Origin: Promicromonospora sp049532985
Lineage (GTDB): Bacteria; Actinomycetota; Actinomycetes; Actinomycetales; Cellulomonadaceae
Length of the DNA stretch: 64,000 nucleotides
Reading direction: 5' to 3'
NCBI RefSeq assembly: GCF_049532985.1
Contig: NZ_CP186693.1
Coordinates: 5,146,001 to 5,210,000 of the forward strand
Made by a program: the position numbers and the translations under genes. Position 1 is the first letter of the stretch. The number at the start of each line of letters is the position of its first letter. Positions 16,137-23,776 of this stretch are shown in pieces. Under the pieces are notes generated by a model. It had not been told where the DNA came from, searched no databases, and saw only the letters and a list, made by a program, of their open reading frames with translations.

Positions 16137-17255
16137 TCACCGGGCGGGACTGTCCGCCACCAGGTCCACGACCAGGGCGCGGAGCAGCGCGGTGCGATCG
16201 GGGACGCGCCCGACCAGCACGTGCTCGTCGTCGGCGTGCGCGCCGCCGCCCACGGCGCCCAGGCCGTCCAGCGTGGGCGTGCCGACGCCCGCGGTGAAGT
16301 TCCCGTCGGAGGCCCCGCCCACGGCGACGCCGGTGAGCGGCGGCAGACCGGCGTCCGCCGAGAGCCGCTGCGCCCGGGTGAACAGGTCGGCGGACAGCGC
16401 CCGCTCCAGCGGCGGCCGGTTGATCCCTCCCTCGATCTCCACGACCGCCCCGGGCAGCACCGGCGCCAGCGCACGCAGGGCGGCGTCGACCCGCACCTGC
16501 TCGGCCGCGGTCCGCGCCCGGACGTCCACGGCGAACGACGCGTCCGCCGGGACGGTGTTGCGCGTGGTGCCCGACGTCGCGTCGGTCGGGGTCACGGTGG
16601 TGCCGACGGCGAGATCGCCCAGCGCGGCGACGGCGAGCACCTGGTGCGCCAGCTCGACCGATGCGTTCACGCCCTTCTCCGGCTCCAGGCCGGCGTGCGC
16701 CGCCCGTCCCTTGATCACCACCCGGTAGATCGACGTGCCCTTGCGCTCCAGCTTGAGCGCGCCGCCGTCGGCCGACGCCTCGAGGACCAGCGCGGCCGTC
16801 GCGCCCCGGGCCTCGTCCTCGATGAGGGCCTGCGACGACGGGGAGCCGAGCTCCTCGTCGCCGGTCACCAGCAGGGTGACCCCGGTGCGGTCGTCGAGCG
16901 AGGCCAGCACGTGCAGCGCCATGGCCAGGCCGGTCTTCATGTCGAAGCTGCCAGGGCCCCGCAGCACCCCGTCGACGATCTCGAACGGGTGCGTGCGCAG
17001 CGAGCCGACCGGCCACACCGTGTCGTGGTGCGCCAGCACCAGCACGCGTGTGGGGCCGCCGAGCCGCCACCGCAGGTGGATCCCGAGCCGTTCGGGTGCC
17101 ACGCCCAGCAGGCCCGTGCCGAGCCGGGCCACGAGGTCGGCCGAGCGGGCCAGGGCGTCGGGGTCCGACGACGGCGACTCCTGCTCCACCAGGGTCCGCA
17201 GGTCTGCGAGCAGGGCGTCGGTGGCGGGCAGGTCCGGGTGCGGGTCGTAGGCCAT
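16137..17255 (-). CDS. M20 family metallopeptidase (carboxypeptidase G2-like)
   Basis: 372 residues with the di-zinc site of M20 peptidases: LAHHDTVWP (His, catalytic Asp), FDMKTG (bridging Asp), VTGDEELGS (catalytic Glu and metal Glu) and a C-terminal His in GGGAHADDEHV. The middle RNTVPADASFAVDVR segment belongs to the dimerisation domain. It probably removes C-terminal residues from peptides or N-acyl amino acids. ATG 17255 has a TACGGT -10 (complement of 17262-17267) six bases upstream, consistent with leaderless translation. The exact substrate cannot be told. Confidence 0.92.
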   Translation of the reverse strand: MAYDPHPDLPATDALLADLRTLVEQESPSSDPDALARSADLVARLGTGLLGVAPERLGIHLRWRLGGPTRVLVLAHHDTVWPVGSLRTHPFEIVDGVLRGPGSFDMKTGLAMALHVLASLDDRTGVTLLVTGDEELGSPSSQALIEDEARGATAALVLEASADGGALKLERKGTSIYRVVIKGRAAHAGLEPEKGVNASVELAHQVLAVAALGDLAVGTTVTPTDATSGTTRNTVPADASFAVDVRARTAAEQVRVDAALRALAPVLPGAVVEIEGGINRPPLERALSADLFTRAQRLSADAGLPPLTGVAVGGASDGNFTAGVGTPTLDGLGAVGGGAHADDEHVLVGRVPDRTALLRALVVDLVADSPAR

Positions 17256-17314
17256 GGACCGACCGTAGCCGCCGGGCCCGAGAGGGTGCCCGGACGGCTC
17301 GGCGGCCCGGTGGC

Positions 17315-17668
17315 TCAGAGCGAGAGCAGCCGCAGCACGAACGCCGCGGCCGAGAGCACCAGCAGGCCCCCGGTCGGTGCCATGCCCGGCCAGTCCTTCG
17401 CCCGGGCGTGGGTGATGACGGCACCGAGGAAGTACACGACGAAGCAGCCCGTGGCGGCGATGCCGATCGGCGCCCACCAGATCCCGGCGAGGGTGCCGAG
17501 GGCGCCCGCCACGAGCAGCGACCCGAGCACCGGGATCAGCCGCCGTGGCACGCCGAGCGTGGTGGTGAGCGGCTCGACGACCTGCGGGTTGCCCGTGAGC
17601 TTGCTGTACCCGCTGAACGCGGTGACCAGGATCAGGAGCGCCGAGACGATGACAGAAGCGACGAACAC
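17315..17668 (-). CDS. DoxX-like membrane protein
   Basis: 117 residues with four membrane helices, the first beginning right after the start (FVASVIVSALLILVTAFSGYSKLTG). The helix pattern and the FSGYSKLTGNP motif fit the DoxX/DoxX-like family, whose members are often linked to redox stress but mostly uncharacterised. The start is GTG 17668, preceded by the strong ribosome-binding site GGAGGA six bases away. It is divergent from an HxlR regulator, a common pairing in which the regulator represses the DoxX gene under normal redox conditions. Confidence 0.85.
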   Translation of the reverse strand: MFVASVIVSALLILVTAFSGYSKLTGNPQVVEPLTTTLGVPRRLIPVLGSLLVAGALGTLAGIWWAPIGIAATGCFVVYFLGAVITHARAKDWPGMAPTGGLLVLSAAAFVLRLLSL

Positions 17669-17771
17669 GTGTCCTCCGGAGAGATGGCCGGGCCGGGCCC
17701 GGCAAGGAGCGGCCGCCCGTCCGGGCGCCCGGTGCATCGTGCGCCACCGGAGACACCTTGCCAAGGGGCAG

Positions 17772-17800
17772 GTTAGTGACTGACCATGGGTAAGTGACTG
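17772..17800. promoter_or_regulatory. Direct-repeat operator between doxX-like and hxlR-like genes
   Basis: Two near-identical 11-mers, GTTAGTGACTG (17772-17782) and GTAAGTGACTG (17790-17800), lie 18 bases apart in the divergent intergenic region. The second covers the GTG taken as the regulator start. HxlR-family regulators bind paired sites in exactly this position, so autoregulation plus control of the DoxX gene is likely. Confidence 0.6.
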
Positions 17801-18192
17801 CCGAGGCGACCAGGAGCGCACCCCGTACCCCCGTGGCGAGCCCGGAGGACGGGGACGACTGCCGGCTCTTCCAGCGCACCGTCGAGCTGGCCGGGCGGCG
17901 CTGGTCCGGCGCCATCCTGTTCGCGGCGGTGGCGGGTGCCCGGCGGTTCGTCGAGTACCGGCGGGCCGTGCCCGGGATCTCCGACCGGCTGCTGACGCGG
18001 CGGCTGCGCGAGCTGGAGCGGCAGGGGTTCATCACCCGCGAGGTGGTGCCGACCATGCCCGTGCAGATCAGCTACACCGCGACGCCGGCGGGCGCCGAGC
18101 TGATCACCGCCCTGCGGCCGCTGGGCGAGTGGGGTGTCCGGCACCGTGACGTGCTCGAGGCGCTGGAGGCCGAGCAGGAGAGCGTGGGTTAG
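17794..18192 (+). CDS. HxlR-family transcriptional regulator
   Basis: 132 residues. A winged helix-turn-helix of the HxlR/MarR-like type is clear: CRLFQRTVELAGRRWSGAILFAA (with the N-terminal Cys of this family), then PGISDRLLTRRLRELERQGFITREV and the wing VPVQISYT-like TMPVQISYTATPAG. Cys-based HxlR proteins sense electrophiles or oxidants. The start is uncertain: GTG 17794 lies inside the putative operator, while GTG 17833 would give a protein 13 residues shorter. It is divergent from the DoxX-like gene it probably controls. Confidence 0.88.
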   Translation: MTAEATRSAPRTPVASPEDGDDCRLFQRTVELAGRRWSGAILFAAVAGARRFVEYRRAVPGISDRLLTRRLRELERQGFITREVVPTMPVQISYTATPAGAELITALRPLGEWGVRHRDVLEALEAEQESVG

Positions 18193-18248
18193 AGGATTCT
18201 CATCCGGATGAGCGGGCTCCCGGGCCGCCCGGCTGCGAGGATGGCGAG

Positions 18249-19499
18249 GTGAACACCCACCTCGACCTGCTCACCGGCGACTCCGCCGCGGGGCTCCTCG
18301 ACGCCGCCGTGGCGACGGCCGGCGGCGAGCTCGTGGACTGGCGGGTGCGTCAGGTGGACCACCGTCCCGGCTCGACCACGACGGTGGCGTACCGGGCGAC
18401 GGTCCGCTGGGACGGCGTGGCCCGCTCCGAGACGCTCGGCGCGAGCGTCGGCCGGGCCCGCGACAGCAGCAAGCCGGGCGTGGTCACGCTGTCGGACGGC
18501 GACGCGACCGTCGCGGTGTGGCGGTTCCCGGACGACCCGGCGCTGCCCGCGCTGCCCGGGGCGTTCGACCCGGCGGGTGTGGAGGAGCTGCTGGCGGGGC
18601 TCGGCGTGGGGCACCAGGCCCGGGCGCACCCCGAGCTCACGGTGCGGGCCTACCGCCCCACCCGGCGTGCGGTGATCGAGGCCCGCGCGGCGGCCGCCCG
18701 GGTGTTCCTCAAGGTACTGCGCCCGCGCAAGGTCGCCGACCTGCACCGACGGCACGAGCTGCTGTCCCGGGCCGGGCTCCCGGTGCCACGGCCGCTCGGC
18801 TGGTCCGACGACGGCCTGCTGATGCTGTCCCCGCTGCGTGGCACCGAGATGCGGGCCGCCGTCCGGGACGGGGCGCGGATCCCGTCGCCCGACGAGGTGC
18901 TGGACCTCCTCGACCGGCTGCCCGGCGAGGTGCGTGACCTGCCGCGCCGCCCCGCGTGGAGCGAGTCGGCCGAGCACTACGCGGGCGTGATCGGGGCCGC
19001 GCTGCCGGCCGAGGCCGGCCGGGCCGCGGACCTGGCGGGTGCCGTCGGGGAGCGGCTCGCGGAGCGCGGCACCGGCACCGACCCCACGCACGGTGACCTC
19101 TACGAGGCGCAGATCATGCTCACCGACGGCCGCATCACCGGGCTGCTCGACGTCGACTCCGCGGGCCCCGGGCACCGTGCCGACGACCTGGCCTGCCTGG
19201 TGGCGCACCTGGACGTGCTGTCGCTGGTGCGCGGCACGGACCCGGCCCGGACCGCCTCCGCGGCCCGGATGCGCCGGCTCGCGGCGGACTACGCCGCCGC
19301 GTTCGCGGCCGCGCCGCGCGGCCGGGGCGCCGACCGTGGCGACCTGTCGGCCCGCGTCGCCGGGGTGCTGCTGTCGCTGGCCACGGGCCCGCACCGCGTC
19401 CAGGAGCGCGGCTGGCAGGACGCGACCTCGCGCCGGCTGGACGCCGTGGCCGCGTGGCTCGACGGGTCGCGGCTCGCCGCGGGCGTGGGCACGGCATGA
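18249..19499 (+). CDS. Aminoglycoside phosphotransferase-like kinase
   Basis: 416 residues of the APH/choline kinase-like fold. The catalytic loop THGDLYEAQIM (His-Gly-Asp) is near residue 280 and the metal-binding GLLDVDSAGPG follows about 15 residues later; a lysine in VFLKVLRPRK may contact ATP. Substrates of such kinases range from small molecules to proteins, and nothing here points to drug resistance specifically. The start is GTG 18249, six bases after a GAGGAT box. The ATGA overlap with the following sensor kinase shows co-translation, so it probably acts in the same pathway. Confidence 0.82.
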   Translation: MNTHLDLLTGDSAAGLLDAAVATAGGELVDWRVRQVDHRPGSTTTVAYRATVRWDGVARSETLGASVGRARDSSKPGVVTLSDGDATVAVWRFPDDPALPALPGAFDPAGVEELLAGLGVGHQARAHPELTVRAYRPTRRAVIEARAAAARVFLKVLRPRKVADLHRRHELLSRAGLPVPRPLGWSDDGLLMLSPLRGTEMRAAVRDGARIPSPDEVLDLLDRLPGEVRDLPRRPAWSESAEHYAGVIGAALPAEAGRAADLAGAVGERLAERGTGTDPTHGDLYEAQIMLTDGRITGLLDVDSAGPGHRADDLACLVAHLDVLSLVRGTDPARTASAARMRRLAADYAAAFAAAPRGRGADRGDLSARVAGVLLSLATGPHRVQERGWQDATSRRLDAVAAWLDGSRLAAGVGTA

Positions 19500-20959
19500 G
19501 CCTGAGCCGTCCGTCGGTCCGGGCCAAGGTGGTGGGCGTGGTGGTGGCGGTGACCGCCATCGGCCTGCTGGGGGCGGGGCTGCTCACGCACGCCATCCAG
19601 TCCCAGCAGATCATGGACGACATCTCCGAGGACTTCGACCAGGAGGTCAGCGAGCTGCAGCGGCTCGCCGTCGACGGCGTGGACCCCGAGACGGGGGAGG
19701 ACTTCCACGGTGCCGGGCGGCTGATGAGCGTCGCCATGGAGCGGAACGTCCCGGGCACCAACGAGATGTTCGTCAGCTACCTGGACGGCAGGCACCAGCA
19801 GTCCAACCCGCCGACGTCGTCCCGCGTGGTGGTCGAGAGCGCCGTCGTGCAGGACGTGGTGGACGGGCTCACGCCGCAGTCGGAGCGGACCGTCCAGCAG
19901 GAGATCGACACCGAGGTCGGCCGGGTGTGGTTCGTCGTCGTGCCCGTGACCGTGCCGGACCGGCAGGAGGTGGGCGCGTACGTCATGGCGGCCGCCCTGG
20001 ACCGGTCGCTGGAGGCCGAGAACGCGGTGATGCGCACGTACGCGATCGTGTGCTCGGTCGCGCTGGTGGCCCTGGGGCTGTTCGCATGGGTGGTCGTCAG
20101 CCGCCTGCTGCGGCCGCTGCGCCAGCTCAGCGCCACTGCCACCCGGGTCACCGAGACCGACCTGTCGCAGCGCGTCCCTGTCGCCACCGACGACGACCTC
20201 GGCGAGCTCGCCGGGGCGTTCAACACGATGCTCGACCGGCTGTCGACCGCGATCGAGACCCAGCGCCGCTTCCTGGACGACGCCGGGCACGAGCTCCGCA
20301 CGCCGCTGACCGTGCTGCGCGGCCACCTGGAGGTGCTCGACCCGGACGACCCCGCGGACGTGCGCGAGACCCGGGACCTCCTGCTCGACGAGACCTCCCG
20401 GATGGGGCAGATCGTGGAGGAGCTCGTGCTGCTCGCCAAGGCCGAACGGTCCGACTTCGTGACCCCCGCCCCGGTGGACCTGGGCCGGTTCACCGACGAC
20501 GTGCACGACAAGGCGCGCGCCCTCGGGCCGCGACGCTGGGTCGTGGACGCGCGGGCCGACGCCGAGGTGGTCGCCGACGCGCACCGCCTCACCCAGGCCG
20601 TGCTCCAGCTCGCGGACAACGCCGTGAAGTTCACCGGTCCCGACGACGAGGTCGGCATCGGCACCCAGGTGGTCGACCGTCCGTCCGGCCGCGTGGTGCG
20701 GCTCTGGGTGCGGGACACGGGCCCGGGCGTCCCGCCCGAGGACGCGGAGCGGATCTTCGACCGGTTCGCCCGGGGCACCACCACGGGTGGCGTACCCGGG
20801 TCGGGGCTCGGCCTGGCGATCGTGCGGGCCATCGCGCAGGGCCACGGCGGGGACGTCGTCGTCGACCGGTCCGACGGCGGCGGCGCGCGGTTCGTCATGA
20901 CGTGGCCCGCCGGCCCGTCCCCGGTACCTCAGGGTGAGACCACGACGGAGGCGGCGTGA
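19496..20959 (+). CDS. Sensor histidine kinase (HAMP-HisKA-HATPase)
   Basis: 487 residues. An N-terminal membrane helix (VVGVVVAVTAIGLLGAGLL) is followed by an extracellular domain of about 150 residues, a second helix near residue 180, a HAMP linker (RPLRQLSATATRVTETDLSQRV), a HisKA helix (RFLDDAGHELRTPLTVLRGHLEVL) and a GHKL ATPase (QLADNAVKFT, RDTGPGVPPED, GSGLGLAIVRAIAQGHGG). It autophosphorylates on His and passes phosphate to the response regulator that follows with a GTGA overlap. The ligand of the extracellular domain is unknown. Confidence 0.95.
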   Translation: MSLSRPSVRAKVVGVVVAVTAIGLLGAGLLTHAIQSQQIMDDISEDFDQEVSELQRLAVDGVDPETGEDFHGAGRLMSVAMERNVPGTNEMFVSYLDGRHQQSNPPTSSRVVVESAVVQDVVDGLTPQSERTVQQEIDTEVGRVWFVVVPVTVPDRQEVGAYVMAAALDRSLEAENAVMRTYAIVCSVALVALGLFAWVVVSRLLRPLRQLSATATRVTETDLSQRVPVATDDDLGELAGAFNTMLDRLSTAIETQRRFLDDAGHELRTPLTVLRGHLEVLDPDDPADVRETRDLLLDETSRMGQIVEELVLLAKAERSDFVTPAPVDLGRFTDDVHDKARALGPRRWVVDARADAEVVADAHRLTQAVLQLADNAVKFTGPDDEVGIGTQVVDRPSGRVVRLWVRDTGPGVPPEDAERIFDRFARGTTTGGVPGSGLGLAIVRAIAQGHGGDVVVDRSDGGGARFVMTWPAGPSPVPQGETTTEAA

Positions 20960-21621
20960 ACCAGATCCTGATCGCGGAGGACGAGGAGCGCATCGCGCAG
21001 TTCGTCCGCAAGGGGCTCAAGGCGCACGGCTTCCAGCCCACCGTGGTGTCGGACGGCGCGTCGGCGCTCGCGCACGCCATGTCGGGCGGCTACGACCTCA
21101 TGGTGCTGGACATCGGGCTGCCCCTGCTGGACGGGTTCACGGTGCTGCAGCGGCTGCGCGACGTCGGCTCCACGCTGCCCGTGGTGATCCTCACCGCACG
21201 GGACTCGCTGTCCGACCGGGTGGCGGGACTGGAGGGCGGGGCGGACGACTACATGTCCAAGCCGTTCGGGTTCGACGAGCTCCTCGCGCGGATCCGGTTG
21301 CGGCTGCGCCGGGCCACCGCCGAGGGGGCGGCGTCCGACCGGCTGGAGCACGGCGGCGTCAGCCTGGACCTGCGGACCCGGACCGCGACCGCGGCCGGGC
21401 GCGAGGTGGAGCTGTCGGCGCGGGAGTTCGCGCTCGCCGAGGTCTTTCTCCAGCACCCCGGTCAGGTCATGTCGCGCGAGCAGCTCCTGTCCCGCGTGTG
21501 GGGGTACGACTTCGACCCCGGCTCCAACGTGGTGGACGTGTACGTGCGGTACCTGCGCAAGAAGCTGGGTGCCGACCGGATCGAGACCGTGCGCGGCGCG
21601 GGCTACCGGTTCCGGGGCTGA
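20956..21621 (+). CDS. OmpR/PhoB-family response regulator
   Basis: 221 residues. Receiver domain: ILIAEDEERIAQFVRKGL, phospho-acceptor in LMVLDIGLPLLDG, Thr in ILTARDSLSD, Lys in YMSKPFGFDELLAR. C-terminal winged helix: VELSAREFALAEVFLQHPGQVMSREQLLSRVWGY and VYVRYLRKKLG. The start is GTG 20956, coupled to the kinase stop. OmpR-family regulators bind direct repeats spaced one helical turn apart, and three CTC[AC]TC repeats at 11-bp spacing lie 33-60 bases downstream of this gene, ahead of the secreted repeat protein. Confidence 0.95.
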   Translation: MNQILIAEDEERIAQFVRKGLKAHGFQPTVVSDGASALAHAMSGGYDLMVLDIGLPLLDGFTVLQRLRDVGSTLPVVILTARDSLSDRVAGLEGGADDYMSKPFGFDELLARIRLRLRRATAEGAASDRLEHGGVSLDLRTRTATAAGREVELSAREFALAEVFLQHPGQVMSREQLLSRVWGYDFDPGSNVVDVYVRYLRKKLGADRIETVRGAGYRFRG

Positions 21622-21642
21622 GGGAAGATGGTCGGGGGAAAC

Positions 21643-21681
21643 ATGAGAGCCGTCTCATCGGGGTCTCCTCGTCACCTCATC
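21643..21681 (+). promoter_or_regulatory. Phased direct repeats, candidate response-regulator binding site
   Basis: Three hexamers, CTCATC (21654-21659), CTCCTC (21665-21670) and CTCATC (21676-21681), stand exactly 11 bases apart. This is the spacing bound by tandem OmpR/PhoB-type dimers on one face of DNA. An additional inverted repeat ATGAGA-GCCG-TCTCAT (21643-21658) overlaps the first copy. The array precedes the 141-residue secreted protein and follows the two-component genes. Confidence 0.5.
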
Positions 21682-21747
21682 CCCGGGGAGCAGACTCGTC
21701 GTCAGGAGGCACCCGGGACGGGTGCCGCGAGAACGGAGGTCACCGAG

Positions 21748-22173
21748 ATGAAGCCGTCGACCATGAAGAAGCGCTGGGCCGTCGTCGGGGCGGCAGCCGT
21801 GATCGGCGTCGCGGGTGCGAGCACCGCCGCGGCCCTGAACGACCCGGCCCCGCGGACCGAGGCCGCCGCAGCCGTCTCCCTCACGGGTTCCACCGCGTCG
21901 GACGGTGGCGCCGACGCGGCCACGGACCCGTCGCCGGAGTCGGCGGACTCGCCCAACGAGTCGGCCCGGGACACGCCCGGCTCGGCGCAGTCGGCAGACT
22001 CGCCCGGCGACGCGAACTACGACCCCTCGCCGGAGTCGGCGGACTCGCCCAACGAGTCGGCCGTCGACACCGCGGGCTCGGCGCAGTCGGCAGACTCGCC
22101 GGACGACGCCAACTACGCCGGCGACCAGGACGACACCCCGGGCGACGACACCCCGGACGACGCGAACGACTGA
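21748..22173 (+). CDS. Secreted acidic protein with 32-residue repeats
   Basis: 141 residues, no recognised family. A basic N-terminus (KPSTMKKRWA) and hydrophobic stretch (VVGAAAVIGVAGASTAAA) form a signal peptide. The rest is low-complexity Asp/Ser/Ala/Pro, including two 32-residue repeats starting DPSPESADSPNESA and ending DANY, then a tail of DDTPGDDTPDDAND. No cysteines and no catalytic pattern. ATG 21748 follows GGAGG at a good distance. It lies 126 bases after the response-regulator stop, behind phased direct repeats, and is likely a target of that system. A disordered, Ca2+- or wall-associated role is possible but unproven. Confidence 0.75.
   Translation: MKPSTMKKRWAVVGAAAVIGVAGASTAAALNDPAPRTEAAAAVSLTGSTASDGGADAATDPSPESADSPNESARDTPGSAQSADSPGDANYDPSPESADSPNESAVDTAGSAQSADSPDDANYAGDQDDTPGDDTPDDAND
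21925..22116 (+). repeat. Two tandem 96-bp coding repeats
   Basis: Direct tandem repeat of 96 bases (32 codons) inside the secreted protein gene; copies start at 21925 and 22021. The encoded copies differ at only about three residues, so the duplication is recent or homogenised. Confidence 0.9.
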
Positions 22174-22194
22174 GCCGGAGCCACCTCCCCGTAC

Positions 22195-22230
22195 CAGAGC
22201 CTCAGGTCACCCGGGTGACCTGAGGCTCTG
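22195..22230. repeat. Perfect 36-bp palindrome (dispersed family copy 1)
   Basis: The two 18-base arms are exact complements meeting at CCCGGG, with no loop. The right side carries the 19-base family arm GTGACCTGAGGCTCTGACA (22215-22233), shared in degenerate form with copies near 39729 and 55729. It lies 21 bases after the repeat-protein stop and could terminate it. It also lies about 50 bases before the M81 peptidase start. Confidence 0.8.
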
Positions 22231-22282
22231 ACATGTGGCGGAGGGGTACTTTGTCCCGGGTTCTCCTGTCTACACTGCGCGC

Positions 22283-23776
22283 GTGACCCGTACCCCCGGC
22301 CGACCGCGGATCGCGGTCTGCGGCATGGCCATCGAGTCCAGCACGTACTCCCCGCACCGGTCGGGGTGGGCGGCGTTCACGCTGCTGCGCGGCAACGACC
22401 TGGTCCGGCGGTACCCGTTCCTGCGGGACGGCGCCCCGCTGCGCCGGGCGGCCGAGTGGGTGGGCGTCCTGCGCGCCGCCGCGTTCCCGGGCGGCCCGGT
22501 CCTGACCGACGTCTACGAGACGGTCCGTACCGAGATCGGCCTGGCCCTGGAGGCGCAGGGTCCGTTCGACGGGGTGCTGCTCGACGTGCACGGTGCCATG
22601 TCGGTGCTCGGGTACACCGACGCCGAGGCGGACCTCGCGCGGGCGGTGCGCGCCGCCGTCGGGCCGGACTGCCTGGTGGCCGCCACGATGGACGTGCACG
22701 GCAACGTGTCCCGCGACCTGGCCCGGGCCGTGGACCTCGTGTCCTGCCACCGCACGGCGGCGCACGAGGACGACGACGAGGCCCGGGAGCGCGTCGCCAC
22801 CGACCTGCTGCGGCGGATCGACGGTGGCGGACGGCCGCACAAGGCGTGGGTGCAGGTGCCGGTGCTGCTGCCGGGGGAGCGGACCAGCACCCGGCACGAG
22901 CCGGCGAAGAGCATCTACGAGGACGTGGCACGGGTCGCGGAGCTGGACGGCGTGCTCGACGCGTCCCTGTGGGTCGGGTACGCGTGGGCGGACGAGCCGC
23001 GCTGCCGGGCCGCCGTGGTCGTCACCGGGGACGAGCCGGACGTCCTGGTGCGGGAGGCCGGGCGGCTGGCCCGCCGGTACTGGGACGCGCGGAACGAGTT
23101 CGACCTGGTGGCGCCCGCCGGCACCTACGAGGAGTGCCTCGCGGCCGTGCTCGCGAGCGATGCGCGGCCGTTCCTGCTCTCCGACTCCGGCGACAACCCC
23201 ATGGCGGGCGGCGCGGGCGACGTCACGTGGACGCTCGCCCGCCTCCTGGCGGAGCCCGCCTTCGCCCGCCCGCCCGAGGAGGGCGGGCGCTCGGCCGTCT
23301 ACGCCTCCCTGCCCGACGCCGCGGCCGCACGGCTGGTCGCCGACGCCGGGGTGGGTGCCGTGGTCGAGGTGGAGGCCGGTGCCCGCGTCGACGCCGGACC
23401 GCACGGCCCGGTGACGCTGCGGGGCGTGGTCGAGCACGTACGGACCGACGACCCGCTCGCGGGGATCGTGTGCGTCGTCGCGGCCGGCGGGCTCCGGGTG
23501 ATCCTGACCGAGCGCCGCCGGCCGTTCCACCTGGAGTCGGACTTCACCGCGCTCGGCCTGGACCCGCGGGGCACCGACGTGGTGGTGGTCAAGATCGGCA
23601 ACCTGGAGACCGAGCTGCGCGACATGGCCGAGGACTGGATGCTCATGCTCACCCCCGGCGGCGTGGACCAGGACCTGCTCCGGCTGCCCCGCACCAACCT
23701 GGGTGGACCGGTGCACCCGTTCGACGGCGACGCCGCGTTCGGCGACGGGCCGGACCTCACTCCGGAGCTGGTGTGA
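22283..23776 (+). CDS. M81 family metallopeptidase (MlrC-like)
   Basis: 497 residues resembling the M81/MlrC family, which includes the microcystin-degradation protein MlrC. Visible motifs are the N-terminal IAVCGMAIESSTYSPHRSG, LLDVHGAM and ATMDVHGNVS (metal His/Asp), SCHRTAAHEDDDE, and the C-terminal SDSGDNPMAGGAGD. It is probably a zinc peptidase of the cytoplasm acting on small cyclic or unusual peptides; the substrate is unknown. GTG 22283 was chosen because a TACACT -10 (22271-22276) stands six bases before it, giving a leaderless start. Its end overlaps the convergent GNAT gene by 20 bases. Confidence 0.87.
   Translation: MTRTPGRPRIAVCGMAIESSTYSPHRSGWAAFTLLRGNDLVRRYPFLRDGAPLRRAAEWVGVLRAAAFPGGPVLTDVYETVRTEIGLALEAQGPFDGVLLDVHGAMSVLGYTDAEADLARAVRAAVGPDCLVAATMDVHGNVSRDLARAVDLVSCHRTAAHEDDDEARERVATDLLRRIDGGGRPHKAWVQVPVLLPGERTSTRHEPAKSIYEDVARVAELDGVLDASLWVGYAWADEPRCRAAVVVTGDEPDVLVREAGRLARRYWDARNEFDLVAPAGTYEECLAAVLASDARPFLLSDSGDNPMAGGAGDVTWTLARLLAEPAFARPPEEGGRSAVYASLPDAAAARLVADAGVGAVVEVEAGARVDAGPHGPVTLRGVVEHVRTDDPLAGIVCVVAAGGLRVILTERRRPFHLESDFTALGLDPRGTDVVVVKIGNLETELRDMAEDWMLMLTPGGVDQDLLRLPRTNLGGPVHPFDGDAAFGDGPDLTPELV

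Noticed and set aside
18199..18212. Palindrome CTCATCCGGATGAG between the HxlR and phosphotransferase genes
   Set aside because: Short and without a clear regulator; could be chance in this GC context.
18249..19499. An aminoglycoside resistance gene
   Set aside because: APH-fold catalytic motifs are shared by many kinases; no resistance-specific motif or mobile context supports that call.
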